NCBI GenBank assembly: GCA_965220485.1
Contig: OZ244832.1
Location: 1,240,001 to 1,304,000 of the forward strand
Source: Aldehydirespirator sp965220485
Lineage (GTDB): Bacteria > Actinomycetota > Acidimicrobiia > Acidimicrobiales > Aldehydirespiratoraceae
Direction: 5' to 3'
DNA length: 64,000 nt
Within the stretch, counting starts at the first letter, position 1; each line of letters starts with the position of its first letter. Of the stretch, positions 1 to 10,700 are shown piece after piece. The position numbers and the translations under genes are program-made. The notes under the pieces were generated by a model. The model ran no database searches. It saw only the letters and a list, made by a program, of their open reading frames with translations, and had not been told where the DNA came from.

Positions 1-101
1 TCGTCTACGCCAACTACAAGGGAACGACGTACCGGCGCTGGCTGGTCGATCCCCGGCCGGCCGACAGCGACGACGAGCTCAACCCGGCGCCGAGTGTGTA
101 G
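1..101 (+). CDS. 3' end of an unidentified gene (partial)
   Basis: An open frame enters from the left edge and reads 32 codons (VYANYKGTTYRRWLVDP... ending ELNPAPSV) before a TAG at 99-101. The tail is acidic and proline-rich, as often seen at a natural C-terminus. Only this fragment is visible and I do not recognise the family. It could also be a chance frame, since no start or domain can be checked. Confidence 0.3.
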   Translation, partial: VYANYKGTTYRRWLVDPRPADSDDELNPAPSV

Positions 102-407
102 CGAGGGAACGACGTTGGCTCGTCGTGGCTCTCGCATAGCAGGGCCTTGATCAGCCCCACGCATCTGACGCAGCTGTGGGACCGCTCCAGCACCGAGCGG
201 TCGGCCACGCCAAGCTCGAAGGCATGCTCGCCGCAGTGAGGGCAAGAGCAGTGGTGGCTGTCGGCGTCTCGACGAACGAGGTCGAACGGCGTCAGCGACC
301 CCGGGTCGCCAACCTTCGGTAAGGAGCGTTCTCAGCGAGCGGGGGGCCGAGCCCGGTAGCGTTGACGTGTGCGGCTTGACTCCACGCCGACTGCGGGTGC
401 CGGTGCG

Positions 408-1109
408 ATGCTGGCCGGGGTCTTGTTGCGCACGGCCCGTGAGGCGCTGGGTTGTGGGGCGGGAGAGTTGGCCGAGGCGGCCGTGTGCGCGGAAGATCTG
501 GTGAGGCGTATCGAGTCAGGCGAACTGGACCCGACGCTGGACACGGTTGAGCGGATATTGAACGCCTCGGGGCTGGAGGTCCGCGCTGGCCCAGCACCTC
601 CCGACGGACGCTACAGCGGCGCTGCGCCGGACGCCGGTGAGGTTGCCCGCGTGCGGGCCGCCATCGAAGAACAGCGAGCGCTTCGCGAGGACCTGGGTGC
701 GCCGCCTGCGGGGCCGCCGGTTGGGGCGCAGCCGGACTGGGGGGGCCAGGATCCGGCTCCGGCGCGACACATTGGGGCAGCCGAGGGCCGCCATGACGCC
801 GGAGGCTGGGCGGCTGTGCTGGTGCGCTCGGCCATAGCTGAGGCACCTGGCGGCGCGGAGGCGTTCGCTGTGGCTGCGGGCGTTGACGCCGAGGCGCTGG
901 GTCGCATCTGCACGGGCGCTCACCGCCCGACAGTGGCCGAGTTGACGGGACTGCTGCAGCGGGCCGGCACCGGGTTGAGGGTGCGCCTGGAGGTCTATGA
1001 CGACCACGACGACGGCCTGCACCTCAGCGCTGTGGCCGACCCTGAGCGCCATCGCCGGATCAAGGCACGAGCAGAAGAGATCTTTGCCAGCGCCCAGCCA
1101 GCGTGGTAG
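408..1109 (+). CDS. XRE-type helix-turn-helix protein, probable antitoxin
   Basis: The first ~60 residues (LLRTAREALGCGAGELAEAA...RRIESGELDPTLDTVERILNASG) are a XRE/Cro-type helix-turn-helix. The middle is a low-complexity Ala/Gly/Pro linker, followed by a second helical region that ends in ADPERHRRIKARAEEIF, a tail common in this antitoxin type. The start is uncertain: ATG at 408 fits the domain edge, and an in-frame GTG lies at 369. The stop overlaps the start of the nucleotidyltransferase gene by 7 nt, so the two are probably translationally coupled. By context this is the DNA-binding antitoxin and autoregulator of the pair. The role is inferred; the helix-turn-helix is seen directly. Confidence 0.7.
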   Translation: MLAGVLLRTAREALGCGAGELAEAAVCAEDLVRRIESGELDPTLDTVERILNASGLEVRAGPAPPDGRYSGAAPDAGEVARVRAAIEEQRALREDLGAPPAGPPVGAQPDWGGQDPAPARHIGAAEGRHDAGGWAAVLVRSAIAEAPGGAEAFAVAAGVDAEALGRICTGAHRPTVAELTGLLQRAGTGLRVRLEVYDDHDDGLHLSAVADPERHRRIKARAEEIFASAQPAW

Positions 1110-1666
1110 CAGCGCCGCCCTCGGGCGCGGAGCAAGACCCCCTCGACCGGATCGTCGTGGCGTTGGTGCGTCACGACGTGGACTTCATCGCCATCGGAGG
1201 CTGGGCGGTGCGGGCGCAACGATATGACCTCGGACGGGTCACCTACGACGTGGACGTGACCCCCGAACGCAGCCGCGAGAACCTCCAGCGGCTGTCAGAG
1301 GCGCTCGACGAACTGGGCGCGGAGGTTCGCTTTGGAGATGAGACCCTGGCGTTCTCTCACGACGCAGAGTCATTGGCCCGCGCCGCGGTGTGGAACCTGT
1401 CGTGCCACCACGGCGACTTCGACGTCTGCTTTGAGCCCTCCGGTATTGAGGGCGGCTACGACGAGTTGGCCCACGCGGCGCACACCGTGGCCATCGAAGT
1501 AGACGAAGAGACTGTGCCGGTGCGTTGCGCGGACCTGGCCGACATCGTGCGCTCCAAAGAGACCGCCGATCGGTTCAAGGACCGTGAGGACCTAGCGGTG
1601 CTCGTACAGCAACTGGAAGGGAACGAAGCCCACCGCCGCGGCTACGACGGCGGTCTGGGTCGGTGA
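1103..1666 (+). CDS. nucleotidyltransferase-like protein, probable toxin of the XRE pair
   Basis: This 187-residue protein carries the pattern DFIAIGGWAVRAQR followed by TYDVDVTPE. That is the glycine-rich loop and D-x-D metal site of AbiEii/DUF6036-like nucleotidyltransferases. A later KETADRFKDREDLAVL segment matches the C-terminal helix in which such proteins keep a conserved Lys/Asp. The start codon (GTG, 1103) lies inside the end of the XRE gene, an arrangement typical of toxin-antitoxin operons. By family it would transfer a nucleotide to an RNA or protein target and stop growth. Substrate and toxicity are inferences. Confidence 0.65.
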   Translation: MVAAPPSGAEQDPLDRIVVALVRHDVDFIAIGGWAVRAQRYDLGRVTYDVDVTPERSRENLQRLSEALDELGAEVRFGDETLAFSHDAESLARAAVWNLSCHHGDFDVCFEPSGIEGGYDELAHAAHTVAIEVDEETVPVRCADLADIVRSKETADRFKDREDLAVLVQQLEGNEAHRRGYDGGLGR

Positions 1667-2185
1667 GCAGCGGGAGGACCCCAGGATTGCGAGGGCCCCG
1701 AAACGTCATCGGCCACACCATTCAACCAGACTCCCGATGGCGCGTCCCGCAGCTGCAGAACCGATCTTGGCTGCATCCAGCGGCTACCAACAGGTGACGA
1801 GCCGGTCCACAAGAGCCACGAGCCCGCATGACCCCGCCCCAGCAAGTGAATTCCCGAGTTGGGGGAGACGGCTCAGAACCAACTCGACTACGTGTTCGCA
1901 TCGCGTGGCTTCCACGAGGGTGTGAAGGTCAGGGCCTTGAACAGCGTCGACGAGTGGGGGGCCAGCGACCACTGTCGCTTGCTGATCGAGGTTGGCGACG
2001 ACAACAGAGAGCCAGCGCGCGAGTCGGAGCGACAAACCCAGGGCAGCTGATCATCCGTTAGGGGACGTTCCCGGTCGCCCCGACCTGCCAGTCAGCTTCG
2101 CGGGAACGAATCACGCCAGTCGGAGCCGCGGGGCCCTTCTTGCGTCTCTGAGCAATGGGAAATTACAAGAAGGAATAGCATAACT
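1667..2185 (+). pseudogene. remnant of an endonuclease/exonuclease/phosphatase-family gene in otherwise empty sequence
   Basis: Between the nucleotidyltransferase gene and the DUF429 gene only one stretch looks coding. At about 1859-2050 it reads NQLDYVFASRGFHEGV...NSVDEWGASDHCRLLIEV. LDYVF followed by SDHCRLL is the C-terminal signature of the EEP (exonuclease III/DNase I-like) superfamily, including its catalytic Asp-His. The N-terminal ~200 residues of such a protein are absent, so this is a decayed 3' fragment. Nothing else recognisable lies here except the purine-rich ribosome-binding region of the next gene (around 2165-2176). Confidence 0.5.
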
Positions 2186-2950
2186 ATGAAGAATACAAGT
2201 CAAGCAACCATTGGCATGGACCGAGTAGCTGGAGTCGACGGCGTGCGCGGAGGTTGGGTGATGGCCGTCACCGGTGCTGCGAGCGGCGCGTCGGTGGAGT
2301 TCTCGACTTGGTCTTCGTTCGCGGATGTGCTGACGGCGGCCCGTGAGCGGAACATTGCAGTGGTGGCCGTGGACATTCCCATCGGCTTTCGAGGCACGGA
2401 ACGGCGAACTGCCGATGTGAAGGCTCGTGCCATGCTGGGGCCGCGGCGGTCGTCCTTGTTCTGGACGCCGCCGCTGTGCGTGCTCCAGGCGGATAGCTAC
2501 GAAGAGGCGAACCGTCTCTCACGCGAACGCGCTGGCGAGGGCTTGTCCACGCAGTTCTATGGCCTCATGCCAAAGATCAAGGAGGTACGCGCCTCGTTGG
2601 ATATGGGGGCGTCCCGTCTGTCCACTCACCCGCGGGTAGCTGAGGTTCATCCCGAAGTGAGCTTCACCGTTCTCGCGGGCGCGCCGATGTCCTTCGCAAA
2701 GAAGAACAAGAAGGATCGTACGGACAGGCGTGGTGCTGAACAGCGACTCGCAGCCCTGACGGATCACTTCCCGAACATCGCTGACGCCCTGCGAGCACCT
2801 CTGGCCGGCACGCCCAAGGCAGCTCTCGACGATGTACTTGACGCCGCAGCCGCGGCTTGGACGGCTCGGCGCATTGCCTCGGACGACGCGATCTGCCTGG
2901 GCGAGGGCGAGTTCGACGAGACCGGCTATCCGATGCACATCTGGATCTAG
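2186..2950 (+). CDS. DUF429 family protein (predicted RNase H-fold nuclease)
   Basis: This 254-residue protein begins with GVDGVRGGWVMAV and continues with VVAVDIPIGF. These acidic motifs define DUF429, a predicted RNase H-like fold. Mid-protein GLMPKIKEV and VAEVHPEVSF are also characteristic of the family. An AGAAGGAAT ribosome-binding site lies about 10 nt before the ATG. It stands alone, between a nuclease remnant and a convergent unknown gene. Many DUF429 genes sit in genomic islands, which fits this region. The biochemical activity of the family is not established. Confidence 0.85.
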   Translation: MKNTSQATIGMDRVAGVDGVRGGWVMAVTGAASGASVEFSTWSSFADVLTAARERNIAVVAVDIPIGFRGTERRTADVKARAMLGPRRSSLFWTPPLCVLQADSYEEANRLSRERAGEGLSTQFYGLMPKIKEVRASLDMGASRLSTHPRVAEVHPEVSFTVLAGAPMSFAKKNKKDRTDRRGAEQRLAALTDHFPNIADALRAPLAGTPKAALDDVLDAAAAAWTARRIASDDAICLGEGEFDETGYPMHIWI

Positions 2951-2986
2951 CCGCACGCCACACGCACGTGGTTGGCATCGCCGTGA

Positions 2987-3541
2987 CTATTCGGGCAGCT
3001 TCTCCGAGAGATGGGGGCCGAACTCAACCTCAAGCGGCAGTCGCAGGGCGGCATCCACAGATGCCGGATCGATCTCAACGCCGTGCAGCCGCTGCAAGCG
3101 TTCGACAACCCACTCAACAGTGATCGGACAGCACTCTTCCGCCTCCGCCTCGAAGTAGTCGCGCACCTCCTTCGCGAAGCTCGCCCGGGTCTTGCCGTAC
3201 CAAGCGCCCCATAAGTGATTCCAACCCCAAGTCCAGCCACGATCACTACGCACCGCCACACGCCGGCCGTCACTCAAAGCCGCGAACTCCGTGAACTCAA
3301 CGCTCATGGTCTTCCGCCGGCGCTGCGGATTGGCTGCCGGTGCGGGCCCGAACACCACAGAGCCCGGCACGGCGCCCCTGAACCGTTCTTCGAATCTTGC
3401 GCGTTCGGCCTCCAGGAGGGCCTGAGCCTCCTGTGTCGGCAACCTGAGGTGGTCCTGCACAACCGACACATGATCATCGTCGTGGATCTCGCATGTGACG
3501 CCGAAGGCGGTGACGCTCAACACGAAGGCTCGACCCCTCAT
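2987..3541 (-). CDS. hypothetical protein
   Basis: This minus-strand frame has sustained protein-like composition. A starting segment reads MRGRAFVLSVTAFGVTCEIHDDDH, a charged helix ALLEAERARFEERFRG follows, and the C-terminal half is tryptophan-rich (DRGWTWGWNHLWGAWYGKTRASFAKEVRDYFEAE). I do not recognise the family. The start is uncertain: an in-frame start at 3622 would add 27 residues, and an ATG at 3307 (MSVEFTEFAALSDG) would leave only the C-terminal 106 residues. It converges on the DUF429 gene and has no clear operon partner. Confidence 0.5.
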   Translation of the reverse strand: MRGRAFVLSVTAFGVTCEIHDDDHVSVVQDHLRLPTQEAQALLEAERARFEERFRGAVPGSVVFGPAPAANPQRRRKTMSVEFTEFAALSDGRRVAVRSDRGWTWGWNHLWGAWYGKTRASFAKEVRDYFEAEAEECCPITVEWVVERLQRLHGVEIDPASVDAALRLPLEVEFGPHLSEKLPE

Positions 3542-3674
3542 CGCAGCGGCGAACCCGAACACTAACGGAGTAGGTGGCTGCAGCACGTTCGCGGGGTGCA
3601 GAGCACAAACGAGGCTTGGCAACGGTCAGCAGTCTCGTGCCCGACCTCTCGACTGGGCTTGACATACTGGGAAG

Positions 3675-4040
3675 GTGAGTGGGGAAGGCGTGGCTCACTC
3701 CAGATCCGGGCCCAAGAATATGGATGCCGGTTCAGCGCGGGTCAATGTCTCCGGTGGGGGACCGTTGGAGGCGACCGTCGGGTACTGCCGGGCGATCCGG
3801 ATTGGCAATCAGGTCGCCGTGGCCGGCACGACCACGCTGCAGCCGGATGGTGTCGACCATCCCGGCGACTGCTACCGGCAGGCCCAGGCAGTTCTGCAGA
3901 TCATCGAGCGTGCCTTGCGCCAAGCCGGCGCATCCCTCAGCGACGTGGTGCGGACGCGGGCCTTTCTCGCCTCGCACCGCTGGCCTCGTCCGAGTCTTGG
4001 ATGTTGCGGGTATCGGAGGCGGGGGATTCGGCTGTCATGA
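3675..4040 (+). pseudogene. RidA (YjgF/YER057c/UK114) family gene, 3'-truncated
   Basis: The frame begins with a RidA-type N-terminus: SGGGPLEATVGYCRAIRIGNQVAVAGTT, then YRQAQAVLQIIERALRQAGASLSDVVRTRAFLA. In intact RidA proteins this point is followed by about 45 more residues holding the conserved Arg and Glu that bind and deaminate reactive imines. Here the homology stops at RAFLASHR and unrelated sequence follows. The fragment keeps the first half of the fold and is probably non-functional. It looks like the edge of an insertion or deletion event bordering the defence unit at 4378. Confidence 0.65.
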
Positions 4041-4377
4041 TTCTCCTTCCGTCATCAAGGCGTCGCATCTGACTCTTACGGACCAATCTAGTGGCGTGAG
4101 AAACGAAATAACACCACTATCAATGAAGACACGTCACCACTCGGACCTGCGTGGTGCCCACGGGGGTCACGACATTTCCACCGACATCAAGAAGCGCCGA
4201 CCAGGCCCCGCGGGCGCTTCAAGGAAGTCCTGGCCGCGTTGCGCTCAGCAGTGCATAGAGGGCAAGACGCCTGCTTGCCAGGTCAGGTCGGTCGCCTGGC
4301 TGCTCCAGGGCTGATTCTCCGTTCGCGTCCGGTCTGACGGCGGGAGTTGGGAGGGAGGCTGTCGGTAGGCTCGGCCC
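4041..4377 (+). other. non-coding gap upstream of the sacsin-like gene
   Basis: No convincing gene was seen. The composition changes from the surroundings: the stretch around 4060-4140 is AT-richer, so a promoter for the following gene is plausible. A purine run, GGGAGGGAGG, lies about 20 nt before the ATG at 4378. This is longer than usual spacing for a ribosome-binding site. Confidence 0.3.
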
Positions 4378-6306
4378 ATGACCACGGACTACGCCAGAAT
4401 CTGTCGTGACAGAGAAACGCAGTACGGCACGATTGGAGCCCAAGAACTCGGTGAGATGACTGCCGAGTTGCTCTACGACGATCGTACGCACTTCATATAC
4501 GAGTTGCTCCAGAACGCCGAGGATGCTCTCGGACGCAGAGAACCGTCCTGGTCCGGTGAACGCAAGGTCTCCTTCCAGTTGGAGGATGATGCGCTGCGAG
4601 TTGTGCATTACGGTAGTCCATTCAATGAGGACGATGTTGAGTCCATCTGCCGCTTTCTTAGATCCACAAAGGACAGTCTCACTGAGATCGGCAGATTCGG
4701 CATCGGCTTCAAATCAGTCTACGCCTACACACGCGAGCCGACGATCCATTCTGGTGCTGAGCACTTCAAGATACAAGATTATGTCTATCCGCGCAGGTTA
4801 TCTGAGTCACAGTACGACTGCGTGGACTCTACAGTGTTCGATTTGCCATTAAGACCGGACACCCCTTCGGCCTACGAAGAGATCTATCATGGATTGCGTA
4901 CGCTTCATCGTCGTACTTTGTTGTTCTTGCAGCACATTGAGGAGATTACATGGGAGACAGACAGAGGCATGTCAGGACATTATCTTCGGGAATCCCGACA
5001 GATCGACGAAGAAGTCTATCGCACCGCCCTAATCTCTGAGGACACCGACAGTACTTTAGAGACGGAGGACTGGCTAGTCTTCAATCGAGAAGTCGAGCAT
5101 GATGGTGAGCCCGCCGGCAAGGTCCACGTCGCTCACCTCCTTGAAGCCCAGACTGAACGGGTGCAAGCAGTCTCAGGCTGCACTCTGTTCTCCCGGTTCC
5201 CGACTGGCCTTGAGACGCACATGGGCCTGCTGTTGGACGGCCCCTATAGGACCACGCTCGATCGGAGTCAGATACCTCCGGATGACTGTTGGAATAGGCA
5301 TCTCGTAGAGAAGACCGCGGCTCTGGTCGTCGAGAGCCTACGCTGGCTTCGAGACGAAGAGCGGCTGGATGCGACAGTGCTTCGCTGCCTGCCACTCACC
5401 GCGCCTCAGGCCGATTCCCGTCAAGCCTTTCTGCAGCCGATCTTCGACGAGACTAGGAAGGCGCTACGCTCGGAACGGTTGCTTCCTCGTCACGGTGGAT
5501 CCTACGCCACAAGAGCCGAAGCGCTGATGAGCCGGACTGCCGGACTTCGGGAACTCTTCTCGTCGCTCCAACTAGCGTCTCTCTATGAGTCAGGTTCCTC
5601 GTGGCTCGACGGCTCCCTTGCAGAGGTGAACGATGTTCAGGACTATATCCGGCATCAGCTGGATATCCGGGAGTTGCGTCTTGAGAATGTCCTACCCAAA
5701 CTGACCAGTGAGTTTCTTGAGGAGCAGAGCAACGAATGGATTGTGAGGCTTCTTGCATTCCTCTACGGACAGAGAGCAGAGCGGAAGAGACTCGCGGACA
5801 TATCGTTGGTGCGTCTGGAGGATGGTTCGCATGTAGTTCCGATGATCGATGGTTCTCCCCAAGCATTCCTGCCGCCGAAGGGCCGTGAAGATCCGACGCC
5901 TCATGTGGATCGACCGATTGTACATCCTCGCATCTGTGAAGATGATGGTGCCGTCAAGCTACTTCGGGAGATGGGCATTAGCGAGTGGGATGCCGTGGAC
6001 GATGTTATCAATCGGATACTCCCCAAGTACGAGGCGGAGACAGTAAGCCATTCAGAGGATGGCAGTCGTGCAGACATTGCACAAGTCTTGGAGGCCTATC
6101 AATCAAGCACAGGCAACCAGAAGAATCGACTCGTGCAAGAACTTCGAGACTGCGCTTTCGTTCCTGCTGTAGCGACCACGGGAGAATCTGAGAGAGTCTG
6201 GCGCCGCGCCGATGCTGTCTATCTTCCTACTGAGGAACTCAGGGTTCTGTGTGACGGGGTTGAAGGTGTGTGGTTCGCAGATTTGCAAGTGCTAGGAGAC
6301 TGCTGA
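4378..6306 (+). pseudogene. sacsin-like HATPase protein, N-terminal part, cut by MITE B
   Basis: The N-terminal ~200 residues form a GHKL/Hsp90-type ATPase like that of sacsin. ELLQNAEDAL (E42, N46, D49) is the N-box and GRFGIGFKS (G105-K112) is the G2 box. The rest is a long alpha/beta region of unknown fold. The frame ends at LQVLGDC-stop because a 107-bp MITE begins at 6292. Removing the MITE and one CTAG joins this frame directly to the one after 6398 (LQVLGDDEDIEQSL), giving a single protein of about 1,090 residues. Codon use is more AT-rich than in the core genes. With the SNF2 helicase gene that follows, it looks like a two-gene anti-phage unit. The interrupted copy may still give two fragments. 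Confidence 0.8.
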
Positions 6307-6398
6307 GTAAGTCACAAATTGCTAGTTTCGTGATCATAAAACCCCAGGTCAGAGGCTTGTGGGTTGGCCGAAATCGGCATTACTCAGCAGTCTCCTAG
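6292..6398 (-). mobile_element. MITE family B, copy 1 (107 bp, inside the sacsin-like gene)
   Basis: CTAG-to-CTAG element with a 19-bp perfect inverted terminal repeat, CTAGGAGACTGCTGAGTAA. Relative to the copies at 24,759 and 51,606 it is inverted. CTAG occurs at both edges and once in the restored target, consistent with a 4-bp target duplication. The termini match those of the IS1182 element at 28,029-30,043. Confidence 0.9.
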
Positions 6399-7735
6399 GC
6401 GACGACGAAGATATTGAACAGTCCTTGAGAGGACTTCTACTGCATTGCGGTGCCAGTCCTACTCTACGGACGACGGCGTTCCGTAATAGAGGCCGATTTA
6501 CAGATAATGACCTCGAGAATATGCGATACAGTGTCCAGAAGTGGCGCTATGACTTCCCAAGAAGGTGTAGCTACTACCAAGATCCTATGGACTTTAGGTT
6601 GTGCGACCTTGACACAATCTTGACGAAGCTATCAAACTCGAATCGCGATGAACAGATAAGTCAAGCTCGCAGTCTGTGGAATTGCCTGTCCAAGCTGCCA
6701 CGAGATCATTTTGAAGGAACTTATGAGTGGTTCTATCATACAGATCATTCCAATCGATTTGCGGCAGAGTTCGTGAACACACTGAACGATACTAGATGGG
6801 TGCCACTACCGAATGGGTGTTTAGGCAGGCCGTCGGATGCGGTCTTTGAAGAGTTAGGGTGGCCTCCTGATCGTCTTCTGCAAGAGTTCTTTGACTTCAA
6901 GCCGCCTAGTCCTGAGAGGAGTCGACGAGAGGAGCTAGCGAGCGAGTTCGGCATCGACCACGAATATCTGGATGTCGTACAACGTGCGCAGGAGCAGGGG
7001 GTTGCGCCGGATGAAATGTTGAGATTGTTGGAGGACCGTGGCCGGACCGTTTCGACTCCAGTGAGTCCGCCGGGCGAACTGGACGCGGGATCATTCCTTG
7101 AGGCACTGCTCGAGCGTCAGGCGCTCGGCCCGCAGAATGGAGATCAGCGAGCTCCGGTGACGGTCCCGACGGGAGGCCCGAATACGCGGGCGTCGGCAGC
7201 GGCGGACACGAGTCGGTCTGTTGAGCTGGTACGACAAGAGGGCTGGCAGATGAAGGAGGTATCGCACAGAGAGCGCGGCCCGGAAGGTAGGGCTCTGGCC
7301 GATGAGTTCCGGGACATGGTGAAGGGTGACTACGGACGACGGTGTCAGATCTGCGGCAGCACGTTCACGAAGCCGGACGGTGAGCCACAGGTCTTCATTG
7401 TTCATCTGGTAGCACCGAGTCGTCACATAAGAACCAACAACTTCGGTAACCTCCTGGGTCTTTGCGGGTGGCATTTTGCTCTGGTGCAGCATGGTCAGGT
7501 GCAGCTCATGACCACTGAGCAAGACTCACCGGTCGACGATCCAGAACAGCTGACCGAACTCATTCTCAACCTGCCGGAGGAGATCGACGAGGCAGGCAAG
7601 CCATATCGGGCGCTGCCCATACGGTTTTGGAATGTCTACGGCAAGTGGGCATCCGAGCCGTCGACCATCGATGCAGAGATCCGCTACAGCCTTCCGCACT
7701 GGGAATACCTTTGCGCCCTAGTGAAGGACGACTAG
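6359..7735 (+). pseudogene. sacsin-like protein, C-terminal part with an HNH-like zinc site
   Basis: The frame opens at a GTG inside the MITE (6359); native sequence starts at 6399 (DDEDIEQSLRGLLLHCG). Most of it has no recognised domain. Near the end, GDYGRRCQICGSTF, then FIVHLVAPSRHI, then NNFGNLLGLCGWHFAL form a C-x2-C / His / Asn / C-x2-H pattern like an HNH nuclease or its zinc-binding relatives. The His and Asn positions are as expected, but the second catalytic His is uncertain. The stop at 7733-7735 is 7 nt before the helicase ATG, so the genes are clearly one operon. Whether this half is translated alone from the MITE-borne GTG cannot be told from sequence. Confidence 0.75.
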
Positions 7736-7742
7736 TCGAACG

Positions 7743-10700
7743 ATGGCCGCTCCTCTTGACGTGATTCGTCCCGACATGAAGGCCCGATACAGGGCGCAGC
7801 CCTCCGCTGTCGGCTGGGTCACCGCAGTGTCCGGCGACGAGGCGAGCGTGTTCATCGACGGCTCGGTCAAGACCGTCCCCGTCTCAGACTTGGAGCCGGT
7901 ACCCGACCTCGTCGAGGTCACGCCCCGCGAGTTCCGGGCCGCTCTGACGCGACGCAGGCTCGAGAATCCCGTCACCGACCAGTATCTGTCCTACAAGGCA
8001 TCCAACACCAAGCTGTTCTACCACCAGTTCATCCCGGTCAAGAAGTTGCTCGAGTCTCCCGACCAGCGGCTGCTCATTGCGGACGAGGTCGGGACGGGCA
8101 AGACCATCGAAGCTGGACTGATCTGGGCCGAATTGGAGTCCCGGTCGGGCCACGGATTGGAGAACGTCTGGATCGTCTGTCCGAAGTCCCTCGTGGGGAA
8201 GTGGCGCGATGAGATGCTGCAGCGTTTCGACCTCTACCTGGAGGTGCTGAACTCAGAGGGTCTGCGCCAGGCCTTGGCCGCCCTCCGCAGGGACGGAGCG
8301 CTGCCCCCACGGTTCTCGAAGTGCGTCGTGAACCTCGAGTTGATCCGTACCGAGGATCACGCGGACCGCCTCGCGGATTCCCCGATCGCTTGGGATCTGG
8401 CGATTTTCGACGAGGCTCACCACCTGCGCAACACCGACACCCTGTCGTTCGCCATCGCCCGACTGCTGTGCGAGCGGTCCAGAGCCGCCGTCTTCCTGAC
8501 CGCCACGCCCCTTCAAACCAGCCTGGAGGATCTAGTCCACCTGATGGAGGCACTGGGCGTCGACACGGCCGAGGATCCGCACGCCTTGCTCGAACAGCTG
8601 CATTGGGACATGGATCTCAACAACTGGATACGCCTCATAAAGAACCGCCCGCCCGGCTGGGTTCCGCACGCCCGACGCCTGCTGGCTGAACTTGCCGACG
8701 GCGGCGGGCAGTCCCGTTCCGGCTGGAACGTCTTTCGCGCCCTGGTCGAGGGGCCGAGTCTGGAGGACAAGGCCCGGCGCACGGCCGCTATCGATGCCGC
8801 ACGCCACCTGCAAGTGCTCGACCCCTACATGACTCGCACTGCCCGGGCCGACATCGAGGTGAACAGGCCGACGCGGGAGGCGGTCACCAGGATCGTTCGG
8901 TTCGGCTCGGCCGAGAAGGCGCTCTACGACGCCGTGTACGAAGTCTGCCTGGCGCGGGCGTCCGAGCAGGGCGCGCCGCCGGGCTTTGTGACGCAGATGC
9001 CGGAGCGCCGCACCGCCAGCTGCGTCCCGGCCGTCGCCTCGGAGATACTCGCACAGGCCCGCGAGAACGAAGACGACGAGCATGGAGCCAGCTTCTCTCC
9101 CGCCGAGGTCCGAGCCTTGCGTCCACTCGCCGAGGCGGCGCAAGAGTCACAGGACGAGAAGCTCGAAGCGCTCAGCGAGATGCTCGCGCACGCCTTCGGC
9201 GAGCTGGAGGTCGACCGGGCAATCGTCTTCTCGACCTTCAGGGGGACGCTCCGCTACCTGGCCCGCGAGCTCGCCGGGCGGGAGTTCTCGCTGGAAGTGA
9301 TGCACGGCGGGACGCCGGCGCGCGACGAGGAATGCAAGCGCGGCGAGAAGAGTCGGGAGCGGATCGCCACCGAGTTCCGACGGGGCGCGTTCCAGATACT
9401 GCTCGCCAGTGAAGTGGCCGGGGAAGGGTTGGACTTCGAGCACTGCTGTGTAGTGGTCAACTATGACCTCCCCTGGAACCCGATGCGAGTCGAGCAGCGC
9501 ATCGGGCGGTGCGACCGCCTCGGACAGGCCTCCGACAAGATCCACATCCGCAGCCTCGCCAGCGAAGGCACCATCGAGTCCCGGATATTGGACCGGCTCT
9601 ATCAGCGGCTCGGCATATTTGAGAAGGCTCTGGGGGAGCTTGAGGTCGTGCTGGGAGAAGCGGTGGCCGAATTCGAGCGGGACCTCTTTGCGCGCGGCTT
9701 CAGCGAACAGCAGCAACTCGACCGGCTGGAACAGGTCGCACGCTCGATCGAGGCCCGAGAGCTGCATCGGCAGCAAGCCGCGCAGTCGGGTGTCATCTCG
9801 TTGCAGGGCCGCGGCCTGATCGACTCCGATCAGCAGGACATCAGCGATGCCGAGGCTGGTTTCCTAACTCCCGGGGACCTGGCCGAGTTCATCGATACCG
9901 CCATGCAGCGGCGGCTGCCGCAGACTCTCCTCAAGACGGCCCAACCCGGAGAGTTCAAGCTTCGTTGTAGACCCGAACTCCGAGAGGCCTTCGGCAAGCT
10001 CTTGAAGTCGTACCCGGCTGCCTCCAGTGCCCGGCATCAGATCGCCCGATTCCGCGAGCGCCTCGACAGACTTGGCGACACCAGAGCCCCGCTGCGTCTG
10101 TCGTTCGCCGCCGGTGACCCGGAGGCGGAGTTCGTGCATGCCCGCCACCCCCTTCTGCTGTTGGCGAGGCATCTCGACGGGCATCCGTCCGCCGAGACGC
10201 CGTGGTGTTCAGGCGCGGTCCCCTCGGAGATCGCTGCCGGACCGAGCGCCCTGGTGTGGGCCATAGCCACACTGAAGGGCTACGCCAGCCGATCGGAGTT
10301 GATCTGCGCCCGCATTGACCTGTCGGTGGCGAGCGGCTCCGACGTCACGCCGGTCGAGGCGGGCGAGGCGCAAAGACTCCTGCGAGCGATGACAGAGATG
10401 CCTCCGGGGACGGCCGCGCCTGAGGCGGAAATCGAGTCTGTCAGGGCTCGGGCGCAGCAAGTGCTGTGGGAACGATTCAAGGGCACGCGCAAAGCCTTCG
10501 AGTCCGGTGACCGCGCCCTGGCCGACAAGGCGAAGCGAGCCGTGCGGTCCCATGCCGAGCGTCAGAAGCGCCGCAACAACGACCAGCTCGCCAAGCGCAA
10601 TCTCGATCCCCGCCTCCGGGATCTCTACAGCGGATGGAACCAGCGGATCGAGCAGGAGACCGCCACCAAGCTCGCGGACATCAAGCAAAGGAGCAGCGTG

